Assembly (NCBI GenBank): GCA_023421875.1
Contig: JAEZSM010000127.1
Span: 1 to 11,232 of the forward strand
Direction of reading: 5' to 3'
From: Spirochaetota bacterium
Lineage (GTDB): Bacteria; Spirochaetota; Spirochaetia; Treponematales; Rectinemataceae
DNA: 11,232 bases
Shown: positions 1-6,610 of the stretch, one piece after another
Layout of the letters: every line of letters begins with the position of its first letter
Numbering within the stretch: the stretch's first letter is position 1
Made by a program: the position numbers and the translations under genes
Notes under the pieces: generated by a model
What the model was told of the DNA's origin: nothing
The model's input: the letters and a program-made list of their open reading frames with translations, nothing else
Database searches by the model: none

Positions 1-1435
1 TGTTCTGGAAGGGGAAGATATAGCGGCGTTCTCCCCGCTGCACCGAAGGCCACATGGAAAGGGTAGTCAGGGCGCTGTGTCCGCGGAAATAGTAATCCCG
101 TACCATGCGCCGCAGGAGGCGGTAATCGGTGGTACTCACCCTGTTGTGGTCGTCCAGATTGAGCTGGGTAAGGGCGGAGACATAAATCTTGAACTTATTA
201 TCCTGAGGAATTTTAGGCGTGAGTTGATCGTTAAGGCCGTGGATGCCCTCTAAAATTAGCACCTCGTGGCCCGAAAGCCCGAGGCTCTTACCCGATTCGC
301 GCCGGGTGCCGGCCTTGAAGTCGTACAGGGGCATTTCCACCTTGTCGCCGTCGAAAAGCCTCAGCAGCAATTCATTCAGGTATCTGACGTCCAGGGCTTG
401 TAGCGACTCGAAGTCCGGCTTTCCCTCCTTGTCCAGAGGGGTTTTTGCCCGATCGATAAAAAAATTGTCCAGCTCGATGGGAATTGGCTCAAATCCCAGC
501 ACTTTTAGTTGAATAGCCAGCTTTTTTGAGCTGGTAGTCTTGCCCGAGCTGGAAGGCCCCGCAATGAGCACCACCTTGACCTTGTCAGCCTTTTGAGCCA
601 CCGCCTCGGCAAGGGAAGCGATCTTCTTGTTCTGCAGGGCTTCGGCCACCATGATGTACTCTTTGATGCCTCCCGATGCGTAGAGCTTATTGAGCCTGCC
701 CACCGATCCTATGCCCAGGACACGGCCCCGTTCCTTATAGTCTTCGGAGATCTGATACAGTATGGGTACATCCTCGAATGCTTGCAGGTGATCGGGGCTG
801 TTCCTGCGCGGATAGCGAAGTAACATGCCGCCGTGGTAGGGAATGAGTTCCCAGAGGGAGAGAATCCCAGTGCTCATCACCAAGGGATAGATGTGCAGAT
901 CCCTGAAGCCCGCGCACTCGTTGAGAGCGATTTGGGGATCGTTGAGGTTTTCCACCAGGGCGAGGGTATCCAGCTGTCCGGAATTCTTGAAATACTCGCA
1001 TGCTGCTTCCCAGGGCCAGTCTTCGACCTGAACGGGAATATTGTCTGCCACGAGGTTTTTCATTCCTTGGCTCAAGGCTTTGATAGCTGCCTCTGAAAGT
1101 GGTTGTTCGTCCGCGTAGTAGTGATAAAAACCTGCCCCGATAGCCATGCCGGCGATCAGCCTCCGTTCGGGGAAGAGCTGCCGTGAGGCGATTGCCAGGA
1201 GGAAGCAAAGCGATCTGCGGTATACAAGGGCTCCGGCGGCGGAATGGGATAGTACAGGCTTGACCCTGCAGTCGCTTAAAAGTTTTGTGTCCAAGCCCTT
1301 TATTTCATTGTTCACCAGGGCAGCCACCAAGGAATGGTCGAGGCTGCCTGCCTTTGAGAGGACATCCAATGCCCGCACCCCGGCGGGATAAAGGGCTGAT
1401 TCGCCCGATTCGTAGTGGATAGTGATCTGCGTCAT
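1..1435 (-). CDS. TGS-domain uridine kinase-like nucleoside kinase (C-terminus beyond window)
   Basis: This frame is open from ATG 1435 to the window edge (478 codons), so the C-terminus is missing. Residues 1-60 resemble a TGS domain. Residues 60-210 resemble the second additional domain of threonyl-tRNA synthetase, with a GFRDLH stretch near 176-181. From about 285 a phosphoribulokinase/uridine kinase P-loop domain begins: Walker A GPSSSGKT at 293-300, LDNFF at 322-326 where uridine kinases carry their substrate Asp motif, and EGIHGLN at 396-402. Proteins with this domain order are usually about 550 residues, so some 70-80 are probably missing. They are annotated as uridine kinase or nucleoside kinase, but the true substrate is often unproven. 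I infer phosphorylation of a nucleoside by ATP or GTP in the cytoplasm. The start is backed by a GAGGGG ribosome site 9 bases upstream. The gene is divergent from pepF. Confidence 0.9.
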   Translation of the reverse strand, partial: MTQITIHYESGESALYPAGVRALDVLSKAGSLDHSLVAALVNNEIKGLDTKLLSDCRVKPVLSHSAAGALVYRRSLCFLLAIASRQLFPERRLIAGMAIGAGFYHYYADEQPLSEAAIKALSQGMKNLVADNIPVQVEDWPWEAACEYFKNSGQLDTLALVENLNDPQIALNECAGFRDLHIYPLVMSTGILSLWELIPYHGGMLLRYPRRNSPDHLQAFEDVPILYQISEDYKERGRVLGIGSVGRLNKLYASGGIKEYIMVAEALQNKKIASLAEAVAQKADKVKVVLIAGPSSSGKTTSSKKLAIQLKVLGFEPIPIELDNFFIDRAKTPLDKEGKPDFESLQALDVRYLNELLLRLFDGDKVEMPLYDFKAGTRRESGKSLGLSGHEVLILEGIHGLNDQLTPKIPQDNKFKIYVSALTQLNLDDHNRVSTTDYRLLRRMVRDYYFRGHSALTTLSMWPSVQRGERRYIFPFQN

Positions 1436-1454
1436 TGTTCTCAACCCCTCGTAT

Positions 1455-1484
1455 TTGACGATTTGAACCGCTAAAGAGTACAAT
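1455..1484 (+). promoter_or_regulatory. Predicted sigma-70 promoter for pepF
   Basis: TTGACG at 1455-1460 and TACAAT at 1479-1484 are separated by 18 bases. This predicts transcription starting near 1491 and a leader of about 125 bases before pepF. It is a sequence match only, and it overlaps the opposing kinase promoter region. Confidence 0.5.
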
Positions 1485-1486
1485 AA

Positions 1487-1515
1487 ACCATAACACAGCA
1501 CTAGAGAGAAGCCAA
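1487..1515 (-). promoter_or_regulatory. Possible sigma-70 promoter for the nucleoside kinase
   Basis: Read on the minus strand, TTGGCT (1515-1510) and TATGGT (1492-1487) are 17 bases apart, each matching 4 of 6 consensus bases. The -10 lies back to back with the pepF -10, so the two promoters could interfere with each other. Weak to moderate support. Confidence 0.35.
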
Positions 1516-1615
1516 AAAGACATTCTATGAGCCGGTTTTTTGGGTATCCGTCATCAAACGCCGTGGAGACCCTTTCTTGCTTCAACTCTGGAGCTCCAAT
1601 CTAAAAGGAGTTGTC

Positions 1616-3415
1616 ATGAACCGCGACATACCAGCTAGAAATCAGGTGCCCCTCGAGGACCGATGGGATCTTTCGGCGCTTTTTGCTTCCGACGAGGCCT
1701 GGGAGGATGGGTTGAAGGAATTGGCTGGCCTCCAAGAGGGCATAGAGAAGGCCAAGGAGGGCTTCGCCGACTCCAAGCAAGCCTTCCTCTCCCTCCTCGG
1801 CTTCTACGAGTCCTATTCTATCCTGGACGAGCGCCTGGCTTACTATGCCGACCTAAGGACCACAGAAGACGAAGGCGACTCCGCGGCCCGGGGGCGACTG
1901 GCCCGGTATGTAGGCGCAGCCACGGCCGGACAGGCTGCCTGGTCTTGGTTGGTGCCTGCCATACAAGCCCTTCCCGAAGCCTTTGTTGAATCCTGCCTCC
2001 AGGACCCAGCCTTCGCGGATTACAAGGTCTTTCTGGGCAAACTCCTGCGCTTCAAGCCCCATATACTCACAGAAAAGGAGGAAAGGCTTCTGGCCCTCCA
2101 GGCCGAGAGCAACCGCGTAGCCCAAGAAACCTTTGGCATCCTGACCAACGTGGACTTCGATTTCGGGCGCATCAAAACCGATGAAGGCATGCAGGCCCTG
2201 AGCCAGTCCAGCTTCGCCTCTCTCATACGGAGCAAGGACAGGGCGCTGCGACGCAGGACCTACATGAAGTTCTACGCCGTCTATGACGCTCACAAGCACA
2301 GCCTGGCCAGCCTCTACTCAGGCTCTGTAAAGACCGACAAGTACCAGGCCCAGGTGCGTAACTATCCCGGAGCCCGGGCTCAAGCCCTCTTCCCGGACAA
2401 TGTGCCCGAGGCTGTGTACGACAATCTGGTGCAAACGGTGAACGACAATCTTCCTGTACTGCACGAGTACTATGAATTGCGCATGAAGGCCCTGGGCCTT
2501 AAGGAACTCAGGCACTACGATCTCTATGTTCCCTTTGTCCCTGAGGCTAAAAGCAGGCACAGCTACCAGGAGGCGGTGGATTTAGTATCCAGTGCCCTGG
2601 CCCCGTTAGGAGAGGATTATGTAGCCACTCTCAGGTTAGGACTTTTAGGCGGCTGGGTAGATCGCTACGAAAATAAAGGCAAGCGCTCGGGTGCCTTCTC
2701 CGCTGGCAGCTATTCCGGAGAACCCTACATCCTCCTCAACTACAAGGAAGATGTGCTTAGCGACGTATTTACCATGGCCCACGAAGGCGGCCATTCTATG
2801 CATTCCTGGTACTCCAGAGCGAACAATCCCTTCCTCTGCTACAACTACAGTATTTTCGAAGCCGAGGTAGCCAGCACCTTCAACGAGCAGCTTCTTTTCA
2901 AGTACCTCTACGATAAATCCAGTTCGGAACAGGAAAGGGCAGCCCTTCTTTCCACCAGGATTGACGGCATGCTGGGCACCCTTTTCAGGCAGACAATGTT
3001 CGCCGAGTTCGAAGCCCTCAGCCACAAAATGCTCGAAGCGGGCGAAGCCCTCACCCTGGAAGCATTAAGAGCCCAATACCGCAAGCTTTTAGAAAAATAC
3101 TTTGGCCCTCTCATGAAGCTGGAGAAGGTCTCCGATCTGGAAGGCTTAAGGATTCCCCACTTCTACAATGCCTTCTACGTCTACAAGTACGCCACCGGAA
3201 TCTCTGCCGCCGTCGCCCTGTCGGAGAGGGTCCTCTCGGGCGGAGAAAAGGAACGCAAGGATTATTTCATTTTCCTCGCTTCAGGCGGCTCGCGCTTCCC
3301 ATTGGAGGCGCTTAAAGTTGCAGGCGTGGACATGGCCAACCCTCAACCCGTGCGAGCCGCCTGCGCCAGATTCGCTTTGGATGTGAAGGCGCTCAGGGAG
3401 ATACTTAAGCTGTAA
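1616..3415 (+). CDS. pepF: Oligoendopeptidase F (M3 family zinc peptidase)
   Basis: This is a cytoplasmic zinc metallopeptidase of about 599 residues that should cleave short peptides, as in peptide recycling. The M3 signature is clear: HEGGHSMH at residues 389-396 supplies zinc ligands His389 and His393 and catalytic Glu390. Glu417 in FEAEVAST aligns with the third ligand known from thimet oligopeptidase. Near the C-terminus, PHFYNAFYVYKYATG is a typical PepF segment carrying substrate-binding His and Tyr. The length fits the PepF branch (about 600). I chose ATG 1616 because AAGGAG at 1605-1610 lies 5 bases upstream. An in-frame TTG at 1577 would add 13 residues without a comparable ribosome site. 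The stop is followed after 29 bases by the exported-protein gene, probably on the same transcript. Confidence 0.95.
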   Translation: MNRDIPARNQVPLEDRWDLSALFASDEAWEDGLKELAGLQEGIEKAKEGFADSKQAFLSLLGFYESYSILDERLAYYADLRTTEDEGDSAARGRLARYVGAATAGQAAWSWLVPAIQALPEAFVESCLQDPAFADYKVFLGKLLRFKPHILTEKEERLLALQAESNRVAQETFGILTNVDFDFGRIKTDEGMQALSQSSFASLIRSKDRALRRRTYMKFYAVYDAHKHSLASLYSGSVKTDKYQAQVRNYPGARAQALFPDNVPEAVYDNLVQTVNDNLPVLHEYYELRMKALGLKELRHYDLYVPFVPEAKSRHSYQEAVDLVSSALAPLGEDYVATLRLGLLGGWVDRYENKGKRSGAFSAGSYSGEPYILLNYKEDVLSDVFTMAHEGGHSMHSWYSRANNPFLCYNYSIFEAEVASTFNEQLLFKYLYDKSSSEQERAALLSTRIDGMLGTLFRQTMFAEFEALSHKMLEAGEALTLEALRAQYRKLLEKYFGPLMKLEKVSDLEGLRIPHFYNAFYVYKYATGISAAVALSERVLSGGEKERKDYFIFLASGGSRFPLEALKVAGVDMANPQPVRAACARFALDVKALREILKL

Positions 3416-3444
3416 GAGCGGATATATTCATAATGGAGCAGTGC

Positions 3445-3972
3445 ATGGCGAGAAAACTGATATGTTTGTCTATGCTTTCCGCCTTTTTCTTTAGCCAAAG
3501 CCTCTATTCCATGCCGGCGAGCGGCCGCTTTCGGGTAGAGGCTTTAGCGGAAACGAATACGGCCTACCTCGCGTTGAGCGCTTTATCTACGAATCCCAAA
3601 AATATTTTTCTTGTGCTGCCTATAAAATCTCAGATACTGGTTAGGCAAAATATAAGCGTAGATCCTTCTCTGCTGTTGATCTACAATAAAAACGCAACAT
3701 ACGGCGAAGAAAACCTGATGTTACTTGTGGAGCTAGGTGCATCATTTCATTTCGGCGGTGGGCTGAAAGGTTGGAACATTGGGGTGTCGCCAGGAGTCCT
3801 TTATTCCTTCAGTGCCCGATTGGCTGGCTTTGCCGCCGCTATACGCGGCGGCTATCAATGGATACTCAATAAAGGTTTGGTACTGGGGGTCATGTTGGGT
3901 GGAAGATATATCTATGTTGACGGAACCATGGTAATTCCCGATTTGGCCCTCAATCTGGGATGGAAACTGTGA
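3445..3972 (+). CDS. Small exported, probably outer-membrane beta-barrel protein (unknown function)
   Basis: The protein has about 175 residues and I do not recognise a named family. It starts with a signal peptide: MARK, then a hydrophobic run to SLYS, with likely cleavage near residues 19-23. No lipobox cysteine is visible, so it is not an obvious lipoprotein. The rest alternates short hydrophobic and polar stretches rich in Gly, Tyr and Leu and ends in a strand-like LALNLGWKL. That fits a small outer-membrane beta-barrel, although the role is unknown. ATG 3445 is preferred because GGAG at 3435-3438 sits 6 bases before it. ATG 3433 is in frame, would add MEQC, and has a poorly placed ribosome site. 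The gene looks more AT-rich than pepF and the fab genes. It converges on rsmE with a 17-base gap and no clear terminator between them. Confidence 0.65.
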   Translation: MARKLICLSMLSAFFFSQSLYSMPASGRFRVEALAETNTAYLALSALSTNPKNIFLVLPIKSQILVRQNISVDPSLLLIYNKNATYGEENLMLLVELGASFHFGGGLKGWNIGVSPGVLYSFSARLAGFAAAIRGGYQWILNKGLVLGVMLGGRYIYVDGTMVIPDLALNLGWKL

Positions 3973-3989
3973 CGGCTACTAAGGCTTAA

Positions 3990-4796
3990 CTACAGCAGCT
4001 CAATCCTGGATAGGACAATGCTTGCCGCCGCCAGGGCTGCGGTCTCGGTTTTGAGAATCCTCTGCCCGAGGGAGCACGCTACGAAGCCCCGGGAACGAAG
4101 TACGTCAAGCTCCGCATCCGTCCAGCCCCGCTCGCTGCCGATCGCAAGCCAGAGAGGCGTCTTTAGCAGCGCAAAATCGGCTAACTTCGGAAGCTTCTCG
4201 CCGGGATGGAATACGATTCTGCTTATATCATTGGAGATAGCGCCGTGCCTTGAAGTTTCACTCAGGTTCGATGAGTCAAAGGCCGCGGTTTCGCCCTGCG
4301 AGCTCGCACCGCGTTGCGCGGCATCGATTGCGTCGCAGGCCCTGGAAAGACTCCAAAAGCAATCCACCTGGGGGAGCCTTGGGTTGCCTGCCTGCATGGC
4401 GCCTTCGATCAAATGGCTTTCAAAATCCCTGGTCCTGAAGAAGGTCGACTCGGCATAGGATTTCTCCCCGAGTTCGCTTAAGGTAAACCAGATTCGCTGC
4501 AACCCCAGGCTGGTGAGATCCTTGAGTATCCTGCCTGCCTGGATGGGCCGGGGAAAGCCCATGAGAAGGTTCACCGGATACAGCGCTGGAGCTTCATGCT
4601 CAGAAGTGAAGGAGAGAAGTACGGAATCCCTATCCAGCCTTTCGATGCGCGCGTTTCCCAGGCTCCCGTTCGAGCAGCCGGCGGCCAGACTGTCCCCTTC
4701 TTTTTTCTTGAGTACCTTGGTGATGTGGCTGTAGCGCGCATCGCTTCTGTGAAGAGGAATCCCCAGTTCTTCCTCCTTCAGATAGAGAATGTTCAT
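3990..4796 (-). CDS. rsmE: 16S rRNA (uracil1498-N3)-methyltransferase RsmE
   Basis: RsmE transfers a methyl group from S-adenosylmethionine to N3 of U1498 in 16S rRNA of the 30S subunit. The 268-residue protein shows the family's N-terminal pattern (HITKVLKKKEGD, residues 24-35). It also has the C-terminal SPOUT trefoil-knot motifs: IGSERGWTDAEL at 219-230 (usually IGPEGGF) and LGQRILKTETAAL at 243-255. EGAMQAGNPRLPQV at 131-144 corresponds to the family's conserved central stretch. It is about 25 residues longer than E. coli RsmE. The extra length appears to be a Ser/Ala/Gly-rich linker at about 160-190. Its ATG overlaps the fabV stop as ATGA and no strong ribosome site precedes it, so translation probably depends on coupling to fabV. 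It has no known direct role in lipid synthesis. Confidence 0.93.
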   Translation of the reverse strand: MNILYLKEEELGIPLHRSDARYSHITKVLKKKEGDSLAAGCSNGSLGNARIERLDRDSVLLSFTSEHEAPALYPVNLLMGFPRPIQAGRILKDLTSLGLQRIWFTLSELGEKSYAESTFFRTRDFESHLIEGAMQAGNPRLPQVDCFWSLSRACDAIDAAQRGASSQGETAAFDSSNLSETSRHGAISNDISRIVFHPGEKLPKLADFALLKTPLWLAIGSERGWTDAELDVLRSRGFVACSLGQRILKTETAALAAASIVLSRIELL

Positions 4797-6028
4797 TGAA
4801 GCGGATCCGCGTCGATCTGGTAATCCACTCCGGCAATTCCGAAGCCGTGCACACGCAAAAAGTCGGCTTTGAAGCCTTCAAGATCCACCAGGTTGGGCAG
4901 GTTTTTCTGATTGATTTTTTCCATCAACTCGAGCACCTTAGCCTGGACCGAAGCGCGCATTTCCAGCTCGTCCAGGCGTATCCTGCCTTCGCTGTCCACG
5001 GGCACCGGATTGCCGCCGCTTGAATAAAGCCGATCGGAGAAAAGCCTCCACATCTGGTCAAGACAATCCTCGTGGCTCGAGTCTTCCTTCATCACCTTGA
5101 AGAGCGCTGCGATATAGAGCGGAATTATAGGGATCACCGCGCTGGAACGGGTAACCACAGCCTTGTTTATTGAAACGAAGGCACCCAGTCCAAGAGCAGC
5201 GTGCCGCGCGTTGAGCGCTCTCGCCGCTCGTTCCAGGTCCTCTTTAGCCTTTCCGATCGTTCCATCCTTGTAAATAGGGTGGGAGAGGGGGGGGCCGATA
5301 TAGGAATAGGCTACGCTCAGGGCCTCCGTTTCCAGGACGCCGGCCTCGGCTAAGGCGTCGATCCAGAGCTCCCAATCTTCCCCTCCCATGACCTTGACCG
5401 TGTCGGCCACTTCTTGGGCCGAGGCCGGCCCCACGCTGGCCTGGCTCAAAGTACCGGTAAAAGGGTCAGCGTTGGTGCCGGAATAGCTCTGGCCGATGGG
5501 CTTAATCACCGAGCGGTACATCGTTCCCGTTTCGGGGTCCACCCGCACGGGGCTCGCAAGAGAATAGATGACCAGGTCGTAGGCATAGCCGCCGGTCTTG
5601 GCTTCCTCGATGGCCAGGGCCTTGGCTTCCTTGGAAAAGGCGTCCACCGAGTAGCTCTTAGCCGCAATGCCATGCTGGGCGGCAAGTCGGTCGAAAGCCC
5701 GGTTGGCGTACCAGCCGGGGGAGCCAGTCTTGCTGGCCGAGGGCTCCCGCTCGAAGGAGATCCCCAAGGTCGAAGCCCCATAGCCGAAGGCCGCCACAAT
5801 CCGGGAGGCCAGGCCGTAGCCCGAAGAGCAGCCGATGACCAGGACATGGCGTGGGACCTTGGCCAGGTCATGCATCGCAGTCCCGTCGCCGCCGGCCGTA
5901 ACTTTGGCCTGGAAGGTATTCTCAGGCTTCTTTAGCACCCGCCGCACCTGCTCTTCCACATCCCTGGCGCAGCCGGCGGGATGGGCGTTGAGGCAGATAT
6001 TGTTCCGTATCATAGGCGCTATTTTCAT
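4793..6028 (-). CDS. fabV: Trans-2-enoyl-ACP/CoA reductase FabV
   Basis: This 411-residue cytoplasmic reductase saturates trans-2-enoyl thioesters with NAD(P)H, the last step of each elongation round. It is full length for the FabV/TER family (about 400). The Rossmann nucleotide site GCSSGYG lies at 66-72. The FabV-type Tyr-x8-Lys pair is Tyr253 and Lys262 (PIYKDGTIGKAK); its 8-residue spacing separates it from FabI, which has 6. The family stretch TMYRSVIKPIG is at 169-179. AGGAG at 6036-6040 lies 7 bases before ATG 6028. The start overlaps the fabZ stop and the stop overlaps the rsmE start, both as ATGA. Treponema homologues can act on enoyl-CoA. Its place among fab genes argues for ACP substrates here, but sequence alone does not settle this. 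Confidence 0.95.
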   Translation of the reverse strand: MKIAPMIRNNICLNAHPAGCARDVEEQVRRVLKKPENTFQAKVTAGGDGTAMHDLAKVPRHVLVIGCSSGYGLASRIVAAFGYGASTLGISFEREPSASKTGSPGWYANRAFDRLAAQHGIAAKSYSVDAFSKEAKALAIEEAKTGGYAYDLVIYSLASPVRVDPETGTMYRSVIKPIGQSYSGTNADPFTGTLSQASVGPASAQEVADTVKVMGGEDWELWIDALAEAGVLETEALSVAYSYIGPPLSHPIYKDGTIGKAKEDLERAARALNARHAALGLGAFVSINKAVVTRSSAVIPIIPLYIAALFKVMKEDSSHEDCLDQMWRLFSDRLYSSGGNPVPVDSEGRIRLDELEMRASVQAKVLELMEKINQKNLPNLVDLEGFKADFLRVHGFGIAGVDYQIDADPLQ

Positions 6029-6444
6029 TCTTCAACTCCTGAGGACATGGCTACCCACTCCGCTTCGACAGCCAGTTCTCCGCCTACCATGCCCCGGCCT
6101 TTCTGGTGGAGCACAAGTGAGCCGGACTTGCAGACCTCGATCTCCATGTCCAGCCTGTCGCCGGGAAATACTGGTTTTCTAAAGCTGGCCGAGCGAATCT
6201 TGGCAAGGACGAATAGGCCCTTCGGTCTGATACCAAGAAGTTTGGCGCCCACGCCTCCAGCCTGGGCGAGAGCTTCGATGAGAAGCACTCCTGGGACTAC
6301 CGGATACTTGGGAAAATGCCCGGCGAAGAAGAACTCACTCTCCTTGAAGATCCTGGAAGCGAGTATTCTGTTTTCTTCAGTGCGAGCCTCGTCCACGAAA
6401 AGAAAGGGGCTCCGATGTGGTAAGTACTGCTCAACCGTATCCAT
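6025..6444 (-). CDS. fabZ: 3-hydroxyacyl-ACP dehydratase FabZ
   Basis: FabZ removes water from 3-hydroxyacyl-ACP to give the trans-2-enoyl-ACP that FabV then reduces. The hot-dog fold signatures are present: LPHRSPFLFVD near the start and GHFPKYPVVPGVLLIEALAQ in the middle. Counting from ATG 6444, the catalytic His is residue 43 and the Glu is residue 57. They correspond to E. coli His54 and Glu68. I chose ATG 6444 (139 residues) because AAGGAA at 6451-6456 lies 6 bases before it. An in-frame ATG at 6471 would add MPLAEKERI but has no visible ribosome site. The stop overlaps fabV as ATGA. The 166-base gap to upstream fabF carries inverted repeats and a possible promoter, so fabZ-fabV-rsmE may be controlled partly apart from fabHF. 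Confidence 0.94.
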   Translation of the reverse strand: MDTVEQYLPHRSPFLFVDEARTEENRILASRIFKESEFFFAGHFPKYPVVPGVLLIEALAQAGGVGAKLLGIRPKGLFVLAKIRSASFRKPVFPGDRLDMEIEVCKSGSLVLHQKGRGMVGGELAVEAEWVAMSSGVEE

Positions 6445-6491
6445 TATTCTTTCCTTTTCTGCCAAAGGCATGAAAATTTACGAAACTACAA

Positions 6492-6529
6492 AGCAACTTT
6501 CAAAAGTTAACAAACTTTTGAAAGTTGCT
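6492..6529. repeat. Perfect 17-bp inverted repeat upstream of fabZ (operator or hairpin)
   Basis: The arms AGCAACTTTCAAAAGTT (6492-6508) and its exact reverse complement (6513-6529) flank a 4-base loop. Outside them, ACGAAAC (6480-6486) and GTTTTCGT (6531-6538) could extend pairing with small bulges. The element is AT-rich in a GC-rich region, and neither strand has a U-tract after it, so it is a poor terminator. It ends 47 bases before the fabZ start. It could bind a dimeric regulator or form an mRNA hairpin affecting processing or fabZ translation. Confidence 0.85.
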
Positions 6530-6539
6530 CGTTTTCGTC

Positions 6540-6568
6540 ACTATAACGCCTTCCCAAATAAATCGAAA
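6540..6568 (-). promoter_or_regulatory. Possible internal promoter for fabZ-fabV-rsmE
   Basis: On the minus strand TATAGT (6545-6540) matches 5 of 6 -10 bases and sits 17 bases from a weak -35, TTTCGA (6568-6563). Transcription would start near 6533, immediately before the 17-bp palindrome. This is tentative because the -35 is poor. Confidence 0.3.
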
Positions 6569-6575
6569 GAAGGCG
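6547..6575 (-). other. Stem-loop in the fabF-fabZ gap
   Basis: CGCCTTC (6547-6553) pairs with GAAGGCG (6569-6575) across a 15-base loop. It overlaps the possible internal promoter, so it may be incidental. It is the middle of three successive inverted repeats in this gap. Confidence 0.4.
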
Positions 6576-6580
6576 CAGCT

Positions 6581-6610
6581 CCGAGGTCCATTGGAAAACC
6601 AGCACCTCGG
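6581..6610 (-). other. Stem-loop immediately after the fabF stop codon
   Basis: CCGAGGT (6581-6587) pairs with ACCTCGG (6604-6610), and an inner TGG/CCA closes an AAAA loop. It begins directly after the fabF TAA. No U-tract follows, so it is not a classical terminator. It might protect the 3' end of fabHF mRNA or mark a processing site. Confidence 0.45.

Noticed and set aside
735..1208. 157-codon minus-strand frame inside the nucleoside kinase
   Set aside because: It is in a different frame from the kinase, whose continuous reading has Walker A and TGS features. This frame is Arg/Ser-rich with no domain.
1853..2299. Long open frame antisense to pepF
   Set aside because: It lies wholly inside a well-supported gene, has no convincing ribosome site and resembles no family. 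High-GC coding regions commonly give such frames.
5414..5935. 173-codon open frame antisense to fabV
   Set aside because: It mirrors the codon pattern of fabV, and its Gly/Ala/Arg-rich translation has no recognisable domain.
6445..6610. Small ACP gene hidden between fabF and fabZ
   Set aside because: The gap is too short for a normal ACP of about 75-80 residues, and no DSL phosphopantetheine motif is present.
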